From Celeribacter persicus (GTDB lineage: Bacteria > Pseudomonadota > Alphaproteobacteria > Rhodobacterales > Rhodobacteraceae): a stretch of 64,000 bases of DNA. Location: NCBI RefSeq assembly GCF_003050785.1, contig NZ_QAOH01000002.1:1-64000 (forward strand), written 5' to 3'. The position numbers were made by a program, and so were the translations under genes. Positions 44,913 to 54,456 of the stretch are shown one piece after another. Positions within the stretch are counted from its first letter, which is position 1. Each line of letters opens with the position of its first letter. The notes below the pieces were generated by a model. That model saw only the letters and a list, made by a program, of their open reading frames with translations. It made no database searches and was not told the DNA's origin.

Positions 44913-44988
44913 ACCTGCATAGCCCGCCTTTGGGGGCAACAGCCAAGGCCGCCGGGGCGATTGAGGGGTCTTTCCCCCGGCATCCTCC

Positions 44989-45018
44989 GCGCCGCTCCGG
45001 TCCTCGGGGCGGCGCATT
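44989..45018 (+). terminator. Terminator-like hairpin after aceA
   Basis: GCGCCGC (44989-44995) pairs with GCGGCGC (45009-45015), followed by only a short ATTT. It lies between the convergent aceA and sitD genes and may serve both. Confidence 0.5.
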
Positions 45019-45022
45019 TCGT

Positions 45023-45856
45023 TCAGTCCGTCACGGCAGCCCGTTTGACTCGGTAGGTTTTGTAGGGGAGGGCGATGAGGAAGATTGCGGTCAGGAGCAG
45101 GATGATCGTCGGTGCAGGGGCGCTGTCGAGCCAGAAGCTGAGATAGGTGCCGCCCAGCATGGAGGTGAGGCAGATCACCACCGCCAGCCCGAGCATCCGG
45201 CCGAAACGGCGGGTGAGCAGAAAGGCAATGGCACCCGGTGCGATCAGAAGTCCGACCGCGAGGATCAGCCCGGTGGCGGTCAGTGTCGCCACAATGGTCA
45301 GTGAGATTGCGGTCAGCAGCCCGTAATGCAACAGCCCGACAGGAAGCCCCGAAGCGCGTGCCTGCGCCGGATCGAAAGCGTGCAACATCAGGTCCTTCCA
45401 CTTGAGCAGCAGGGCGGCGGAGACGACAAGCGCGATGGAACCGGCGGTCCAGAGATCCTGCGATCCGACGCCCAGCATATTGCCGTAAAGGATGTGATCG
45501 AGATGCACCTCCGAGGGGGTTGCCACGAACAAGACGATGCCAAGCCCGAACATGCCGGAGAAGACGACGCCCATGACTGTGTCCTGTTTGACGCGGCTGT
45601 TCTGCGCCAGATAGCCGGTAGAGAGTGCTGTGACCATGCCGGCTGCGAAGGCGCCTAAGATCAGCGGCAGGCCGAGGATATAGGCCAGCACCACACCCGG
45701 CAGGATCGCATGGCTGATCGCATCGCCCATGAGTGCCCAGCCCTTGAGCACCAGAAAACAGGACAGAAGTGCGGTCGGGATCGCCACGATCGCCGAGATC
45801 AGGAAGGCGTTCTGCATGAAACCGAACTGGAAAGGCATGAGCAGCGTGTCGATCAT
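45023..45856 (-). CDS. sitD: Manganese/iron ABC transporter permease SitD
   Basis: The 277-residue permease belongs to the ABC-3 family, with eight or so membrane segments and the conserved W-A-L-M-G-D-A-I-S-H-A-I-L-P-G-V motif. It forms the metal channel with SitC. Its start is the ATGA overlap with sitC at 45853-45856. It is the last gene of the operon. Confidence 0.93.
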   Translation of the reverse strand: MIDTLLMPFQFGFMQNAFLISAIVAIPTALLSCFLVLKGWALMGDAISHAILPGVVLAYILGLPLILGAFAAGMVTALSTGYLAQNSRVKQDTVMGVVFSGMFGLGIVLFVATPSEVHLDHILYGNMLGVGSQDLWTAGSIALVVSAALLLKWKDLMLHAFDPAQARASGLPVGLLHYGLLTAISLTIVATLTATGLILAVGLLIAPGAIAFLLTRRFGRMLGLAVVICLTSMLGGTYLSFWLDSAPAPTIILLLTAIFLIALPYKTYRVKRAAVTD

Positions 45857-46722
45857 TGGCTGTCCTCCACCGCATTCGGGGCAAGCGCTGCGCGGGCCTT
45901 GGCTCTGGCGGCCAGAATCCCGTGTTTTGGGGCAAGGACAAAGGCCGTAAGGAAGATCAGCGTTTGCAGACAGACGATGATCCCGCCGGTTGCTCCGTCG
46001 AGGAAATAGCTGAGATAAGCCCCGAGGAAGCTTGTCATCGTGCCGATCAGAACGGAGGTCACAATCAGGCGGGGGAAGCGGTCGCACAGAAGATAGGCCG
46101 TAGCCCCCGGCGTCACCACCATGGCAACGACGAGAAAGGCTCCGACGGTCTGCATCGCCGCCACCACGGAGGCGGACAAGAGCACGAAGAACACGGCTTT
46201 CAACAGGCCCGGACGCAGGCCGATGGAGCGGGCGTGGTTTTCGTCGAAAAACACCACCATCAGATCCTTCCATTTCATCAGAAGGACGGCGAGGGACACG
46301 ACCCCGATCAACGCCAGTTGCAATGTGTCCTCGGGGGTGATGGCTAGAATATTGCCCATGGTGATGCTCTGCACTGAAATGGCCATGGGGTTGAGAGAGA
46401 CCATGAACAGGCCGAGACCGAAGAAGGAAGTGAAGATCAGCCCGATCACCACGTCGATCTTGAGGCCGGAGCGTTCCGACAGGAATAGCATGGCGGCGGC
46501 GGCCAGCCCGCCGGAAAGAAACGCGCCCAAGGCGAAGGGCAGGCCGAGCATATAGGCTCCGGCCACGCCGGGGACGACGGAATGCGACAGCGCATCGCCG
46601 ATCAGAGACCAGCCCTTGAGCATCAGGTAGGCGGAGAGAAAGGCGCAGACCCCGCCAACGAGGGCGGACACCCACATGGCGTTGGTCATGTAGCCATAGC
46701 TGAAAGGCTCCAGCAGGCTCAT
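45853..46722 (-). CDS. sitC: Manganese/iron ABC transporter permease SitC
   Basis: The 289-residue ABC-3 permease carries [14 protein letters not shown] and the E-N-H-A-R-S-I-G-L loop. It is homologous to SitD and makes a heterodimeric channel with it. It overlaps sitB and sitD by 4 bases on each side, so all three cytoplasmic-side genes are coupled. Confidence 0.93.
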   Translation of the reverse strand: MSLLEPFSYGYMTNAMWVSALVGGVCAFLSAYLMLKGWSLIGDALSHSVVPGVAGAYMLGLPFALGAFLSGGLAAAAMLFLSERSGLKIDVVIGLIFTSFFGLGLFMVSLNPMAISVQSITMGNILAITPEDTLQLALIGVVSLAVLLMKWKDLMVVFFDENHARSIGLRPGLLKAVFFVLLSASVVAAMQTVGAFLVVAMVVTPGATAYLLCDRFPRLIVTSVLIGTMTSFLGAYLSYFLDGATGGIIVCLQTLIFLTAFVLAPKHGILAARAKARAALAPNAVEDSQ

Positions 46723-47666
46723 TCTTGTGCCTCCTGAGTTTTCTCGCCTTGTGTTTTTTCTTCCTGCGCCGGATCGCTCAGAACATGGGTCTTGTTGCCG
46801 TAACGGACCAGAGGCCGCTCGTCATCGGTCAGGATGGTGACATGGCGCGGGTCATCGTCATCATGCAGATCGGCACCGCCGAGGGTGAACTGCCGCAGCA
46901 CGCCCCCGAAAGCCTGTTCGAGGTTTTCGCGGGTGAATGTCGTCTCGGTCGGGCCATAGCCCAGCACCGTGCCCTTGACCAACACCGTGCGGTCGCAGAA
47001 CTCCGGCACGGAGCCGAGGTTGTGCGTGGAAACCAGCATCACCCGACCTTCGTCCCTGAGTTCCCGCAAAAGGGCAACGATCTGTTCCTCGGTCTTGACA
47101 TCGACCCCGGTGAAGGGTTCGTCCAGCAGGATCACCTGACCTTCCTGCGCCAGCGCCCGGGCGAGGAACACGCGCTTTTTCTGCCCGCCCGACAGCTCAC
47201 CGATCTGACGATGCCGGAACTCCAGCATGTTGACCCGTGACAGCGCCGCCTCGACGGCTGCGTGATCGGCTCTGGACGGGCGGCGCAGGAAGCCCATATG
47301 TCCATAGCGCCCCATCATCACCACATCCTCGACCAGCACCGGAAAGGACCAGTCGACTTCCTCGGATTGCGGCACATAGGCGACGAGGTTGCGGCGCAGA
47401 GCCTCGCGCACGGACAGGCCGAGAAGGCGAATGTCGCCCTGTGCCACCGGCACAAAGCCCATGATCGCCTTGAACAGGGTCGATTTTCCGGCCCCGTTCA
47501 CGCCGACAAGTGCCGTGACCGTGCCGCGCGGAATCTCGAAGGACGCATGGCGCAGGGCGGTATGGCCGTTGCGATAGGTCACCGTCACGTCGCGGGCTGT
47601 GATGCCGCCGCCCGGGCCCGCCTGAACAGGGGGGGAGAGGGGGGCTGTCACGTTGCTTTCGGTCAT
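46719..47666 (-). CDS. sitB: Manganese/iron ABC transporter ATPase SitB
   Basis: The 315-residue ATPase has Walker [10 protein letters not shown], signature L-S-G-G-Q-K-K-R and Walker [12 protein letters not shown]-terminal tail of about 80 residues is acidic with a D-D-D-D-P-R-H stretch that might contact metal. ATG 47666 leads directly into the domain; the in-frame extension to 47816 crosses the sitA-sitB stem-loop and is not coding. Confidence 0.92.
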   Translation of the reverse strand: MTESNVTAPLSPPVQAGPGGGITARDVTVTYRNGHTALRHASFEIPRGTVTALVGVNGAGKSTLFKAIMGFVPVAQGDIRLLGLSVREALRRNLVAYVPQSEEVDWSFPVLVEDVVMMGRYGHMGFLRRPSRADHAAVEAALSRVNMLEFRHRQIGELSGGQKKRVFLARALAQEGQVILLDEPFTGVDVKTEEQIVALLRELRDEGRVMLVSTHNLGSVPEFCDRTVLVKGTVLGYGPTETTFTRENLEQAFGGVLRQFTLGGADLHDDDDPRHVTILTDDERPLVRYGNKTHVLSDPAQEEKTQGEKTQEAQE

Positions 47667-47712
47667 CACAGGTCTTTCTGCCGGAAGGGTCGGCGGCCCA
47701 AAACGTGTAAGA

Positions 47713-47768
47713 CCTGCCCCGCGGAAACAGCCAGAAACGCACAGCCGGAGGCGTGGTCGCGGGGCAGG
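47713..47768 (-). other. Stem-loop between sitA and sitB
   Basis: An 11-base perfect inverted repeat, CCTGCCCCGCG (47713-47723) and CGCGGGGCAGG (47758-47768), encloses 34 bases. It fills the 124-base gap after sitA. The stem is strong enough to block exonucleases or slow transcription, which would favour SitA over the channel genes. Confidence 0.65.
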
Positions 47769-47790
47769 TAGTATCGTCAACAGGTTGCGC

Positions 47791-48696
47791 TTAGTCTGAA
47801 CCGGCTGCAAGCCCATTGGCCACCGTTTCCGAGGTGACGCGCAACAGATCGAGATAGCTCGGCACCGGCCCGTCCGGCTCGGACAGGCTGTCGACGTACA
47901 GCACGCCGCCGTAGCGCACGCCGGTCTCGCGGGCGACCTGTTCGGCGGGGGCAGTGTTGACCGTGCTCTCGCAGAACACCACCGGGATGTTGTGTTCCCT
48001 GACCCCGTCGATCACTGCGCGCACCTGTTGCGGCGTGCCCGTCTGGTCCGCGTTCATCGGCCAGAGATAGAGCTCCTTCATGCCGAAATCGCGCGCGAGA
48101 TAGGAAAACGCGCCTTCGCATGTCACCAGCCAGCGCTGATCCTCCGGCAGTTTGGCAATCTTTTCACGCAGGGGCTCAAGCGTGGCGCGCAACTCGTCCT
48201 TGTAGGCGCTCGCATTTGCCGCATAGATCGCGGCATTGTCGGGGTCGCGTTCGGCAAAGGCCTTCTCGATATTGTCGATGTAGATCAATGCATTGTCGAG
48301 CCCCATCCAGGCGTGCGGGTTGGGTTTGTCCTCATAGGCGCCCGAAGTGATGGAGATCGGGTCGATGCCTTCGGACAGCGTCGCTGAGGGCACGTCCTTG
48401 AGGTTCGACAGAAATTGCTCGAACCACAGTTCGAGGTTCATGCCGTTCCACAGGATGAGATCGGCATCCTGAGCGCGCACGATGTCGCGCGGCGTTGGCT
48501 CATAGCCGTGAATCTCTGCGCCCGGTTTGGTGATCGACACCACATCGGCGGTGTCCCCGGCCACATGACGGGCCATGTCGGCCAGAACGGTGAAAGTCGT
48601 CACGACCTTCATGCGGTCTTCATCGGCCATGGCCGGGGTGCCCAGAAGAGCGGCCAAGCTGACGGCCCCAAAAAGGCGGGAAAGGGAGGAAGTCAT
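47791..48696 (-). CDS. sitA: Manganese/iron-binding periplasmic protein SitA
   Basis: The 301-residue protein has a signal peptide ([19 protein letters not shown]) and the cluster 9 metal-binding ligands: His in E-I-H-G-Y-E-P, His in N-P-H-A-W-M-G, Glu in T-C-E-G-A-F-S-Y and Asp in L-Y-V-D-S-L-S. The His-His-Glu-Asp set is that of Mn/Fe-specific rather than Zn-specific members. It heads the sit operon downstream of three Fur/Mur-like boxes. Confidence 0.94.
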   Translation of the reverse strand: MTSSLSRLFGAVSLAALLGTPAMADEDRMKVVTTFTVLADMARHVAGDTADVVSITKPGAEIHGYEPTPRDIVRAQDADLILWNGMNLELWFEQFLSNLKDVPSATLSEGIDPISITSGAYEDKPNPHAWMGLDNALIYIDNIEKAFAERDPDNAAIYAANASAYKDELRATLEPLREKIAKLPEDQRWLVTCEGAFSYLARDFGMKELYLWPMNADQTGTPQQVRAVIDGVREHNIPVVFCESTVNTAPAEQVARETGVRYGGVLYVDSLSEPDGPVPSYLDLLRVTSETVANGLAAGSD

Positions 48697-48727
48697 CGGC
48701 GGTCCTTTTGTCTTTCCAGTTCAGGTT

Positions 48728-48807
48728 AATGATAGTCATTCGCAAAAATATGTAAATGATAATTATTCGCAATAGTCAACAGTAATGAGAATGATTATCA
48801 TCTTATT
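48728..48807. promoter_or_regulatory. Three Fur/Mur-like operator boxes between sitA and mur
   Basis: An 18-base element (AATGATAGTCATTCGCAA at 48728-48745 and AATGATAATTATTCGCAA at 48755-48772) occurs twice, 27 bases apart with two differences. A third, palindromic Fur-box-like site (GAGAATGATTATCATC core) spans about 48784-48807. They lie between sitA and the divergent regulator and should bind it in a metal-dependent way. Confidence 0.8.
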
Positions 48808-48868
48808 GTCAAAACAGGGCATCCCGGTTTAGAAGAAGAAAGACTGGAATGATCGGAAGGGCGGATCA

Positions 48869-49285
48869 ATGTGTGCTGAAGTAACGGAGTTTGCGCGCGC
48901 TCTGAAGGATGCGGGATTGCGGGTCACGCAGCAACGCATGACCGTGATGTCCATCCTGATGGACGCGCAGGATCATCCGAATGCAGACGAACTTCTGTCC
49001 CGCACCAGGGCGGTCGATGATTCAATTTCACTGGCGACGGTCTACCGCACACTTTCGGTTCTCGAAGAAGCGGGGCTGATCCAGAAGCTCGCTCTGGAAA
49101 ACGAACCCGCGCGCTACGAGATCACCCCGACAGCAGAGCATGACCATATCGTCGATGTCGAGACAGGTGAGGTCATTGAAATCTCGAATGAAGAGATCAA
49201 TCGTCTGCGTCGTGCGATGGTCGAAGAACTGGGCTACGAGATCGTCAGCCAGCACACGCTGATCCGGGCGCGAAAGGTCAAATAG
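48869..49285 (+). CDS. mur: Fur-family regulator, probably manganese-responsive Mur
   Basis: The 138-residue protein has the Fur winged helix (L-R-V-T-Q-Q-R-M-T-V, then L-A-T-V-Y-R-T-L-S-V-L-E) and the regulatory-site motif E-H-D-H-I-V-D. The structural CxxC motifs of Zn-containing Fur proteins are missing (D-V-E-T-G-E-V replaces C-x-x-C-G). Alphaproteobacterial Mur proteins lack them too. Position opposite sitABCD with shared operators supports Mur rather than Fur or Zur. Confidence 0.85.
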   Translation: MCAEVTEFARALKDAGLRVTQQRMTVMSILMDAQDHPNADELLSRTRAVDDSISLATVYRTLSVLEEAGLIQKLALENEPARYEITPTAEHDHIVDVETGEVIEISNEEINRLRRAMVEELGYEIVSQHTLIRARKVK

Positions 49286-49498
49286 CTTTTCAATCGCCGG
49301 AGCAGAGGCGCGAAACGCAGGCAAAATGTCAAACCAGCGTTAAGGGGATGATCAAAATATCCAAAACTGGTGCGACGCAGGTTTGAGAGGGCCAGTCCGT
49401 CAATAATGTTCTTTTATCTGATAATCGGTATTATGTATATAATATATTAAATATAGATATACATATTGAATCATAACCTATTATAATTAAATGAATAT
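49286..49498. other. AT-rich gap between convergent genes
   Basis: The second half (about 49405-49498) is almost pure A and T, with TATATA-type runs in a GC-rich genome. It separates the convergent mur and cupin-regulator genes. No terminator hairpin or gene is seen. Confidence 0.5.
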
Positions 49499-50068
49499 TT
49501 AGAAACTTGGCGGTGTCGCCGCGCTTACCACTTCGCAGGGTTCCGGCCCCACCTGGCGAAACCGGTGCGGTGTGCGGCTTTCGAAATAATACGCGTCTCC
49601 CGGCCCAAGGATTTTGCGCTGATCGCCCACGGTGACCTCGACGCGTCCCGAAATCACGATGCCGGCTTCTTCGCCTTCATGGCCGTACATCACACGTCCC
49701 GTGTCCGCGCCGATCTCATAGCGTTCACGCAGCATCATCATCGCGCGTCCGAACAGCGATTGCCCGACCTGTTTGAGCGAGACCTTGCCCTTGCCGATCT
49801 CGGTCAGCTCTTCGGCGGCGTAAAAAATCTGTTGTTCGGCCACGGGTTCGATGGCGAAGAATTCCGACAGGCCGATTGGCACGCCCGCGAGGATCTTGTG
49901 CAGCGCGCCGACAGATGGGTTCATCTTGCCACTTTCAATGAGTGAGATCGTCGAGTTCGGCACGCCGACTTTTTTGGCCAGAGTGCGTTGCGACAGACCG
50001 GCGCGTTCGCGCACAACACGCAGCCTGTGACCGAGGGCCAGATCGTCGGAAGTGTTCAGGGTGTTCAT
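49499..50068 (-). CDS. PuuR-like transcriptional regulator (XRE helix-turn-helix plus cupin)
   Basis: The 189-residue protein has an N-terminal helix-turn-helix (G-L-S-Q-R-T-L-A-K-K-V-G-V-P-N-S-T-I-S-L-I-E-S-G, residues about 20-50) and a C-terminal cupin barrel (Y-G-H-E-G-E-E-A-G-I-V; Y-Y-F-E-S-R-T-P-H-R-F). Such proteins, like E. coli PuuR, repress putrescine and GABA catabolism. It diverges from gabT, and a wide inverted repeat covers its start. Confidence 0.9.
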   Translation of the reverse strand: MNTLNTSDDLALGHRLRVVRERAGLSQRTLAKKVGVPNSTISLIESGKMNPSVGALHKILAGVPIGLSEFFAIEPVAEQQIFYAAEELTEIGKGKVSLKQVGQSLFGRAMMMLRERYEIGADTGRVMYGHEGEEAGIVISGRVEVTVGDQRKILGPGDAYYFESRTPHRFRQVGPEPCEVVSAATPPSF

Positions 50069-50101
50069 TATAGAGCAAACAGATGTTAGTTTTCTCTATA
50101 A
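50068..50101. promoter_or_regulatory. Inverted repeat at the PuuR-like gene start, candidate operator
   Basis: TTATAGAG (50068-50075) and CTCTATAA (50094-50101) are perfect 8-base arms around 18 bases. The left arm reaches the regulator's start codon and the right arm contains the TATAAT (50097-50102) of a possible gabT promoter. Binding here would repress both genes. Confidence 0.55.
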
Positions 50102-50212
50102 TACAATGGTTTGCGAAAATAAAGAAACAGACTTTTTGAAAATAATAAAACCCCTAATCTCGGGAGTAAGAAAAAGAACATCGCGCCGTATCGGCGCCTG
50201 AAAGGACAGATC

Positions 50213-51499
50213 ATGTTGAAATCGACTGCAAACAGCGAAATCGAAGCGCGCCGCAAGGCCGCGCTGGCCCGTGGCGTGGGGGTGCTCACCGACCATTACG
50301 CGGTAAAAGCGGAAAACGCGGAAATCTGGGACGAAGACGGCAATCGTCTGATCGACTTCGCCTCCGGGATCGCCGTGCTGAACACCGGCCACCGCCACCC
50401 GAAAGTCATCGCGGCAGTCGAGAAACAACTGGCTTCCTTCACCCACACCTGTCACCAGGTCGTGCCTTATGAAAACTACGTCCGTCTCGCCGAGCGTCTG
50501 AACGCCCTGGCTCCGGGCGATTTCGCCAAGAAATCCCTCTTTGTCACGACTGGCGCAGAAGCCCTTGAAAACGCCGTGAAAATCGCGCGAGCGGCCACCG
50601 GTCGCTCGGCGGTAATCACCTTCAACGGCGGCTTCCATGGCCGGACCTTCATGACCATGTCGATGACCGGCAAGGTGGTGCCCTACAAGGTCGGCTTCGG
50701 CCCGATGGCCGCCGACGTGTTCCACGCGCCCTACCCCAACGCGCTTCATGGTATTTCCGTTGACGACAGCCTGAACGCCATCGAACACCTGTTCAAGGCC
50801 GATGTCGACCCGGCGCGCGTCGCCGCCATCGTGTTCGAACCGGTTCAAGGCGAAGGCGGGTTCAACCCGGCTCCGAAAGAGTTCGTCGAACGCATTCGCA
50901 AACTCTGTGACGACAAGGGCATCGTGATGGTCGCCGACGAGGTGCAGACCGGTTTTGCCCGCACCGGCACGGTCTTCGCAATGGAGGCCTACGGTGTCGC
51001 ACCCGACCTCACCACCATGGCGAAAAGCCTCGGCGGCGGCTTCCCGATCTCTGCTGTCGTCGGCAAGGCGGAAATCATGGATGCGGCCGCGCCGGGCGGT
51101 TTGGGCGGCACCTATGGCGGCAACCCGCTGGCGATTGCGGCGGCGAACGCCGTTCTCGACGTGATCGAGGAAGAAAAACTCTGCGACCGCGCCAATATGC
51201 TCGGGGGCAAACTCAAAGCCCGTGTCGAAGCGTTGAAAGCCGATGTGCCGGAAATCGTCGAGGTGCGTGGACCGGGTTTCATGGTCGCAGCCGAATTCTG
51301 CCACGCGGATGGCACCCCTGCCCCGGAACTGGCAAATGCGATCCGTGTCGAGGCCTTGAACCGTGGGCTGCTTCTGCTGACCTGTGGCGTCTACGGGAAC
51401 GTGATCCGCTTCCTTGCACCGATCACCATTCAGGATGAAGTGTTTGCAGAAGCGCTCGATATCCTTGAAAAAGCAGCCAAAGCGGCAAAAGGACTCTGA
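50213..51499 (+). CDS. gabT: 4-aminobutyrate (GABA) aminotransferase
   Basis: The 428-residue class III enzyme moves the amino group of GABA to 2-oxoglutarate, giving succinate semialdehyde. It has the cofactor-pocket T-G-A-E-A-L-E-N-A-V-K, D-E-V-Q-T-G-F-A-R-T-G, the PLP lysine in T-M-A-K-S-L-G-G-G-F-P and the G-T-Y-G-G-N-P-L loop. It starts 113 bases after the likely promoter and is followed after one base by gabD. Confidence 0.94.
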   Translation: MLKSTANSEIEARRKAALARGVGVLTDHYAVKAENAEIWDEDGNRLIDFASGIAVLNTGHRHPKVIAAVEKQLASFTHTCHQVVPYENYVRLAERLNALAPGDFAKKSLFVTTGAEALENAVKIARAATGRSAVITFNGGFHGRTFMTMSMTGKVVPYKVGFGPMAADVFHAPYPNALHGISVDDSLNAIEHLFKADVDPARVAAIVFEPVQGEGGFNPAPKEFVERIRKLCDDKGIVMVADEVQTGFARTGTVFAMEAYGVAPDLTTMAKSLGGGFPISAVVGKAEIMDAAAPGGLGGTYGGNPLAIAAANAVLDVIEEEKLCDRANMLGGKLKARVEALKADVPEIVEVRGPGFMVAAEFCHADGTPAPELANAIRVEALNRGLLLLTCGVYGNVIRFLAPITIQDEVFAEALDILEKAAKAAKGL

Positions 51500-51500
51500 G

Positions 51501-52955
51501 ATGCGTGAGTTGAAAGACAAATCTTTGCTGGAAACCCGCGCCTATGTGAACGGCGTTTGGGTCGAAGGCAAAAAGACCTTCCCGGTGGACAATCCCGCCA
51601 CCGGCGAGGTGATCGCCCATGTCGCCGATCTCACGGCGGAAGACGTGGCCATGGCGATCGACGCGGCCTATGAGGCGAAAAAGGGCTGGGCTGCAACCAG
51701 CGTCAAGGAACGCTCCGCAATCCTGCGCAAGCTCTTCGATCTCATGGTTGAGAATGCCGACGATCTGGCGACGATTCTCACCGCCGAGATGGGCAAACCC
51801 TGGGCCGAGGCCCGTGGTGAAATCCTCTACGGTGCGTCCTATGTCGAATGGTTCGCGGAAGAGGCCAAGCGGATTTATGGCGACATGATCCCCGGCCCCT
51901 CGACCGACAAGCGCATGGTGATCGTCAAGCAACCCGTGGGTGTTGTTGGGTCCATCACGCCGTGGAACTTCCCGAACGCCATGCTGGCGCGCAAAATGGC
52001 CCCGGCCTTGGCTGCCGGTTGCACCATGGTGGCGCGTCCCTCCGAGTTCACGCCGCTCTCCGCCATCGCTCTTGCGGTTCTCGCGGAACGCGCTGGCGTG
52101 CCTGCGGGCGTGTTCAACGTGCTCACCGGGCTGGATGCCTCCGGCATGGGTCAGGAGCTGTGCGCCAACGAGAAAGTGGCGAAGATCACCTTTACCGGCT
52201 CGACACGCGTGGGGAAAATCCTGCTCGCACAAGGGGCTGGCACGGTCAAGAAAATGTCCATGGAACTGGGCGGCAACGCGCCCTTCGTGGTGTTCGACGA
52301 CGCCGATGTCGATGCGGCGGTCGAGGGCTGCATGATCGCGAAATTCCGCAACAACGGTCAGACCTGTGTCTGTGCCAACCGCATCTATGTGCAGTCGGGC
52401 ATTTACGATGCGTTTGCGGCCAAACTCGCCACGGCTCTGGGCGCGCTCAAACTGGGCGACGGCTTTGCCGAAGGCGTCAACACCGGTCCGCTGATCAACG
52501 CCGCCGCCGTGGCGAAGGTCGAAGATCACATTGCGGATGCGGTTGGAAAAGGCGCGGAAGTGGTCACGGGCGGCAATCGCTCGAATCTTGGCCAGACCTT
52601 CTTTGAGCCGACCCTTCTGAAGGGCGTGACACAGCAGATGAAAGTCGCCCGTGAGGAAACCTTCGGCCCGCTCGCACCCTTGGTCAAATTCGAGACCGAG
52701 GAAGAGGCGCTGTCTTACGCCAACGCCACGGAATTCGGGCTGGCCTCCTATTTCTACACCTCCGATCTCAATCGCGCCTGGCGCGTGGGCGAGGCTCTGG
52801 AGAGCGGCATGGTCGGCATCAACACCGGAGCGATTTCCACGGAAATGGCGCCGTTCGGCGGCGTCAAACAGTCTGGCATGGGCCGCGAAGGCTCGAAATA
52901 CGGGCTGGACGATTATCTTGAGATCAAGAACCTCTGCTTCGGCGGACTGTCCTGA
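51501..52955 (+). CDS. gabD: Succinate-semialdehyde dehydrogenase
   Basis: The 484-residue ALDH-family enzyme oxidises succinate semialdehyde to succinate, completing GABA breakdown to the TCA cycle. Catalytic Cys is in N-N-G-Q-T-C-V-C-A-N and Glu in M-E-L-G-G-N-A-P. The second Cys two residues on is a known redox-control feature of some GabD enzymes. ATG 51501 directly follows the gabT stop; the earlier in-frame start at 51414 lies inside gabT. Confidence 0.94.
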   Translation: MRELKDKSLLETRAYVNGVWVEGKKTFPVDNPATGEVIAHVADLTAEDVAMAIDAAYEAKKGWAATSVKERSAILRKLFDLMVENADDLATILTAEMGKPWAEARGEILYGASYVEWFAEEAKRIYGDMIPGPSTDKRMVIVKQPVGVVGSITPWNFPNAMLARKMAPALAAGCTMVARPSEFTPLSAIALAVLAERAGVPAGVFNVLTGLDASGMGQELCANEKVAKITFTGSTRVGKILLAQGAGTVKKMSMELGGNAPFVVFDDADVDAAVEGCMIAKFRNNGQTCVCANRIYVQSGIYDAFAAKLATALGALKLGDGFAEGVNTGPLINAAAVAKVEDHIADAVGKGAEVVTGGNRSNLGQTFFEPTLLKGVTQQMKVAREETFGPLAPLVKFETEEEALSYANATEFGLASYFYTSDLNRAWRVGEALESGMVGINTGAISTEMAPFGGVKQSGMGREGSKYGLDDYLEIKNLCFGGLS

Positions 52956-53009
52956 TCCGACACACACGGGGGTGGCCATGGAGGACCTGAGGCCGCCCTT
53001 TTCACATCC

Positions 53010-54443
53010 ATGACGGATTTTACGGAGCGTTTCATGACCGCCAGCCACGGGTTTCTCGCCGATGTCACCAATATGTTCAACGATGCAGCCGAAATCCTGT
53101 CGCTCGAAGAGGGTCTGGCCGAGAAAATCTCGGTTTGCAACACCACGCTGACGACCCGTTTCGGTGTGCGCCTGCGCGGCAAGATGTACACGTTCGAGGG
53201 CTGGCGTTCCGTTCATTCCAACCATCCGAGCCCGGCCAAGGGCGGCATTCGTTTTGCCCCCTATGCCAATCTTCAGGAGGTCGAGGCGCTCGCCGCGCTG
53301 ATGTCCTATAAATGTGCGCTGATGGATTTGCCGTTCGGCGGTTCCAAGGGTGCCTTGAAAATCGACCCGAGCGAATGGGCGCCCCATGAGCTTGAGCGCA
53401 TCACACGCCGTTTCGCCCAGGAACTGGCCCGCCACGATTTCCTCAGCCCCTCGCAAAACGTCCCTGCCCCCGATGTCGGCACCAATGAGAAGACAATGAT
53501 CTGGATCGCCGACGAATACCGGCGGATGAAATCCAATGACATCAACGCCAATGCCTGTGTCACCGGCAAACCTCTGGCCATGGGAGGTATCGAGGGCCGG
53601 ATCGAGGCCACCGGGCGCGGTGTGCAATATGCCATCGAATCCTTTTTTCAGACGCCTGAGGATGTTGCGAAAACCGGCCTGCCGGAACATCTTGAGGGCC
53701 GCACCGTCGTCGTTCAGGGCCTCGGCAATGTCGGCTATCACGCAGCGAAATTCCTCAGCGAAGAAAACGGCTGCAAAATCGTCGCGGTCGTGGAGCGCGA
53801 CGGTTCCGTGCGCAATCCCGCCGGGCTGAACATCGAGGCGCTGCGGGCACATATGAGCGAGACCGGCGGCGTGAACGGCTTTGCGGGCGGCGAGTATGAC
53901 AGCGGATCGGCACTAAGTGATGCTTGCGACATCCTGATCCCGGCTGCGCTTGAGAGCGCGATCCATGACGGCAATGTCCATGAGATCAAGGCAAAGCTGA
54001 TCGTAGAAGCCGCCAATGGACCGATCACCTATGCCGCCAACGAGATTCTGCGCGAGCGCGGGGTGATCATCATCCCCGATCTCTATGCCAACGCCGGCGG
54101 CGTCACCGTGAGCTATTTCGAATGGGTCAAGAACCTGACCCATATCCCTTTCGGCCTGATGGAACGCCGCCGCGATGAACAGGGCAGCCGGATGCTTGCC
54201 CGCCAGATCGAAAGCATGACCGGCTGCAATTTCCCGCAGGACGGCGCCGATGCATTCCTCTCCGGCGCGCGCGAGATCGACCTTGTGCGTTCGGGGCTCG
54301 ATGAGAAAATGCGCTCGGCCTATGGCGAGATGTCCCGACTCTGGAACACCTCGGAGGACATCCCCGACCTGCGCACCGCTGCCTATATCATCGCCGTGCG
54401 GCGCCTTGCCGATATTTACAAGGCGCTCGGCATCGGCGGCTGA
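53010..54443 (+). CDS. Glu/Leu/Phe/Val dehydrogenase family protein (probably glutamate dehydrogenase)
   Basis: The 477-residue enzyme deaminates an amino acid with NAD(P). It has the catalytic lysine segment M-D-L-P-F-G-G-S-K-G, the P-A-P-D-V-G-T-N motif and a Rossmann fold G-L-G-N-V-G. It fits glutamate dehydrogenase and would return glutamate from GabT to 2-oxoglutarate. It starts 54 bases after gabD and may belong to its transcript. The coenzyme is not certain. Confidence 0.92.
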   Translation: MTDFTERFMTASHGFLADVTNMFNDAAEILSLEEGLAEKISVCNTTLTTRFGVRLRGKMYTFEGWRSVHSNHPSPAKGGIRFAPYANLQEVEALAALMSYKCALMDLPFGGSKGALKIDPSEWAPHELERITRRFAQELARHDFLSPSQNVPAPDVGTNEKTMIWIADEYRRMKSNDINANACVTGKPLAMGGIEGRIEATGRGVQYAIESFFQTPEDVAKTGLPEHLEGRTVVVQGLGNVGYHAAKFLSEENGCKIVAVVERDGSVRNPAGLNIEALRAHMSETGGVNGFAGGEYDSGSALSDACDILIPAALESAIHDGNVHEIKAKLIVEAANGPITYAANEILRERGVIIIPDLYANAGGVTVSYFEWVKNLTHIPFGLMERRRDEQGSRMLARQIESMTGCNFPQDGADAFLSGAREIDLVRSGLDEKMRSAYGEMSRLWNTSEDIPDLRTAAYIIAVRRLADIYKALGIGG

Positions 54444-54456
54444 CGGCACAAGCCGT

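Noticed and set aside
44199-45941. 580-codon minus-strand frame across aceA and sitD
   Set aside because: It runs antisense to aceA and out of frame with sitD; both real genes have clear motifs and starts.
46719-47816. Longer SitB starting at 47816
   Set aside because: The extra 50 residues cover the intercistronic stem-loop and overlap the end of sitA; the ATG at 47666 fits the ATPase family.
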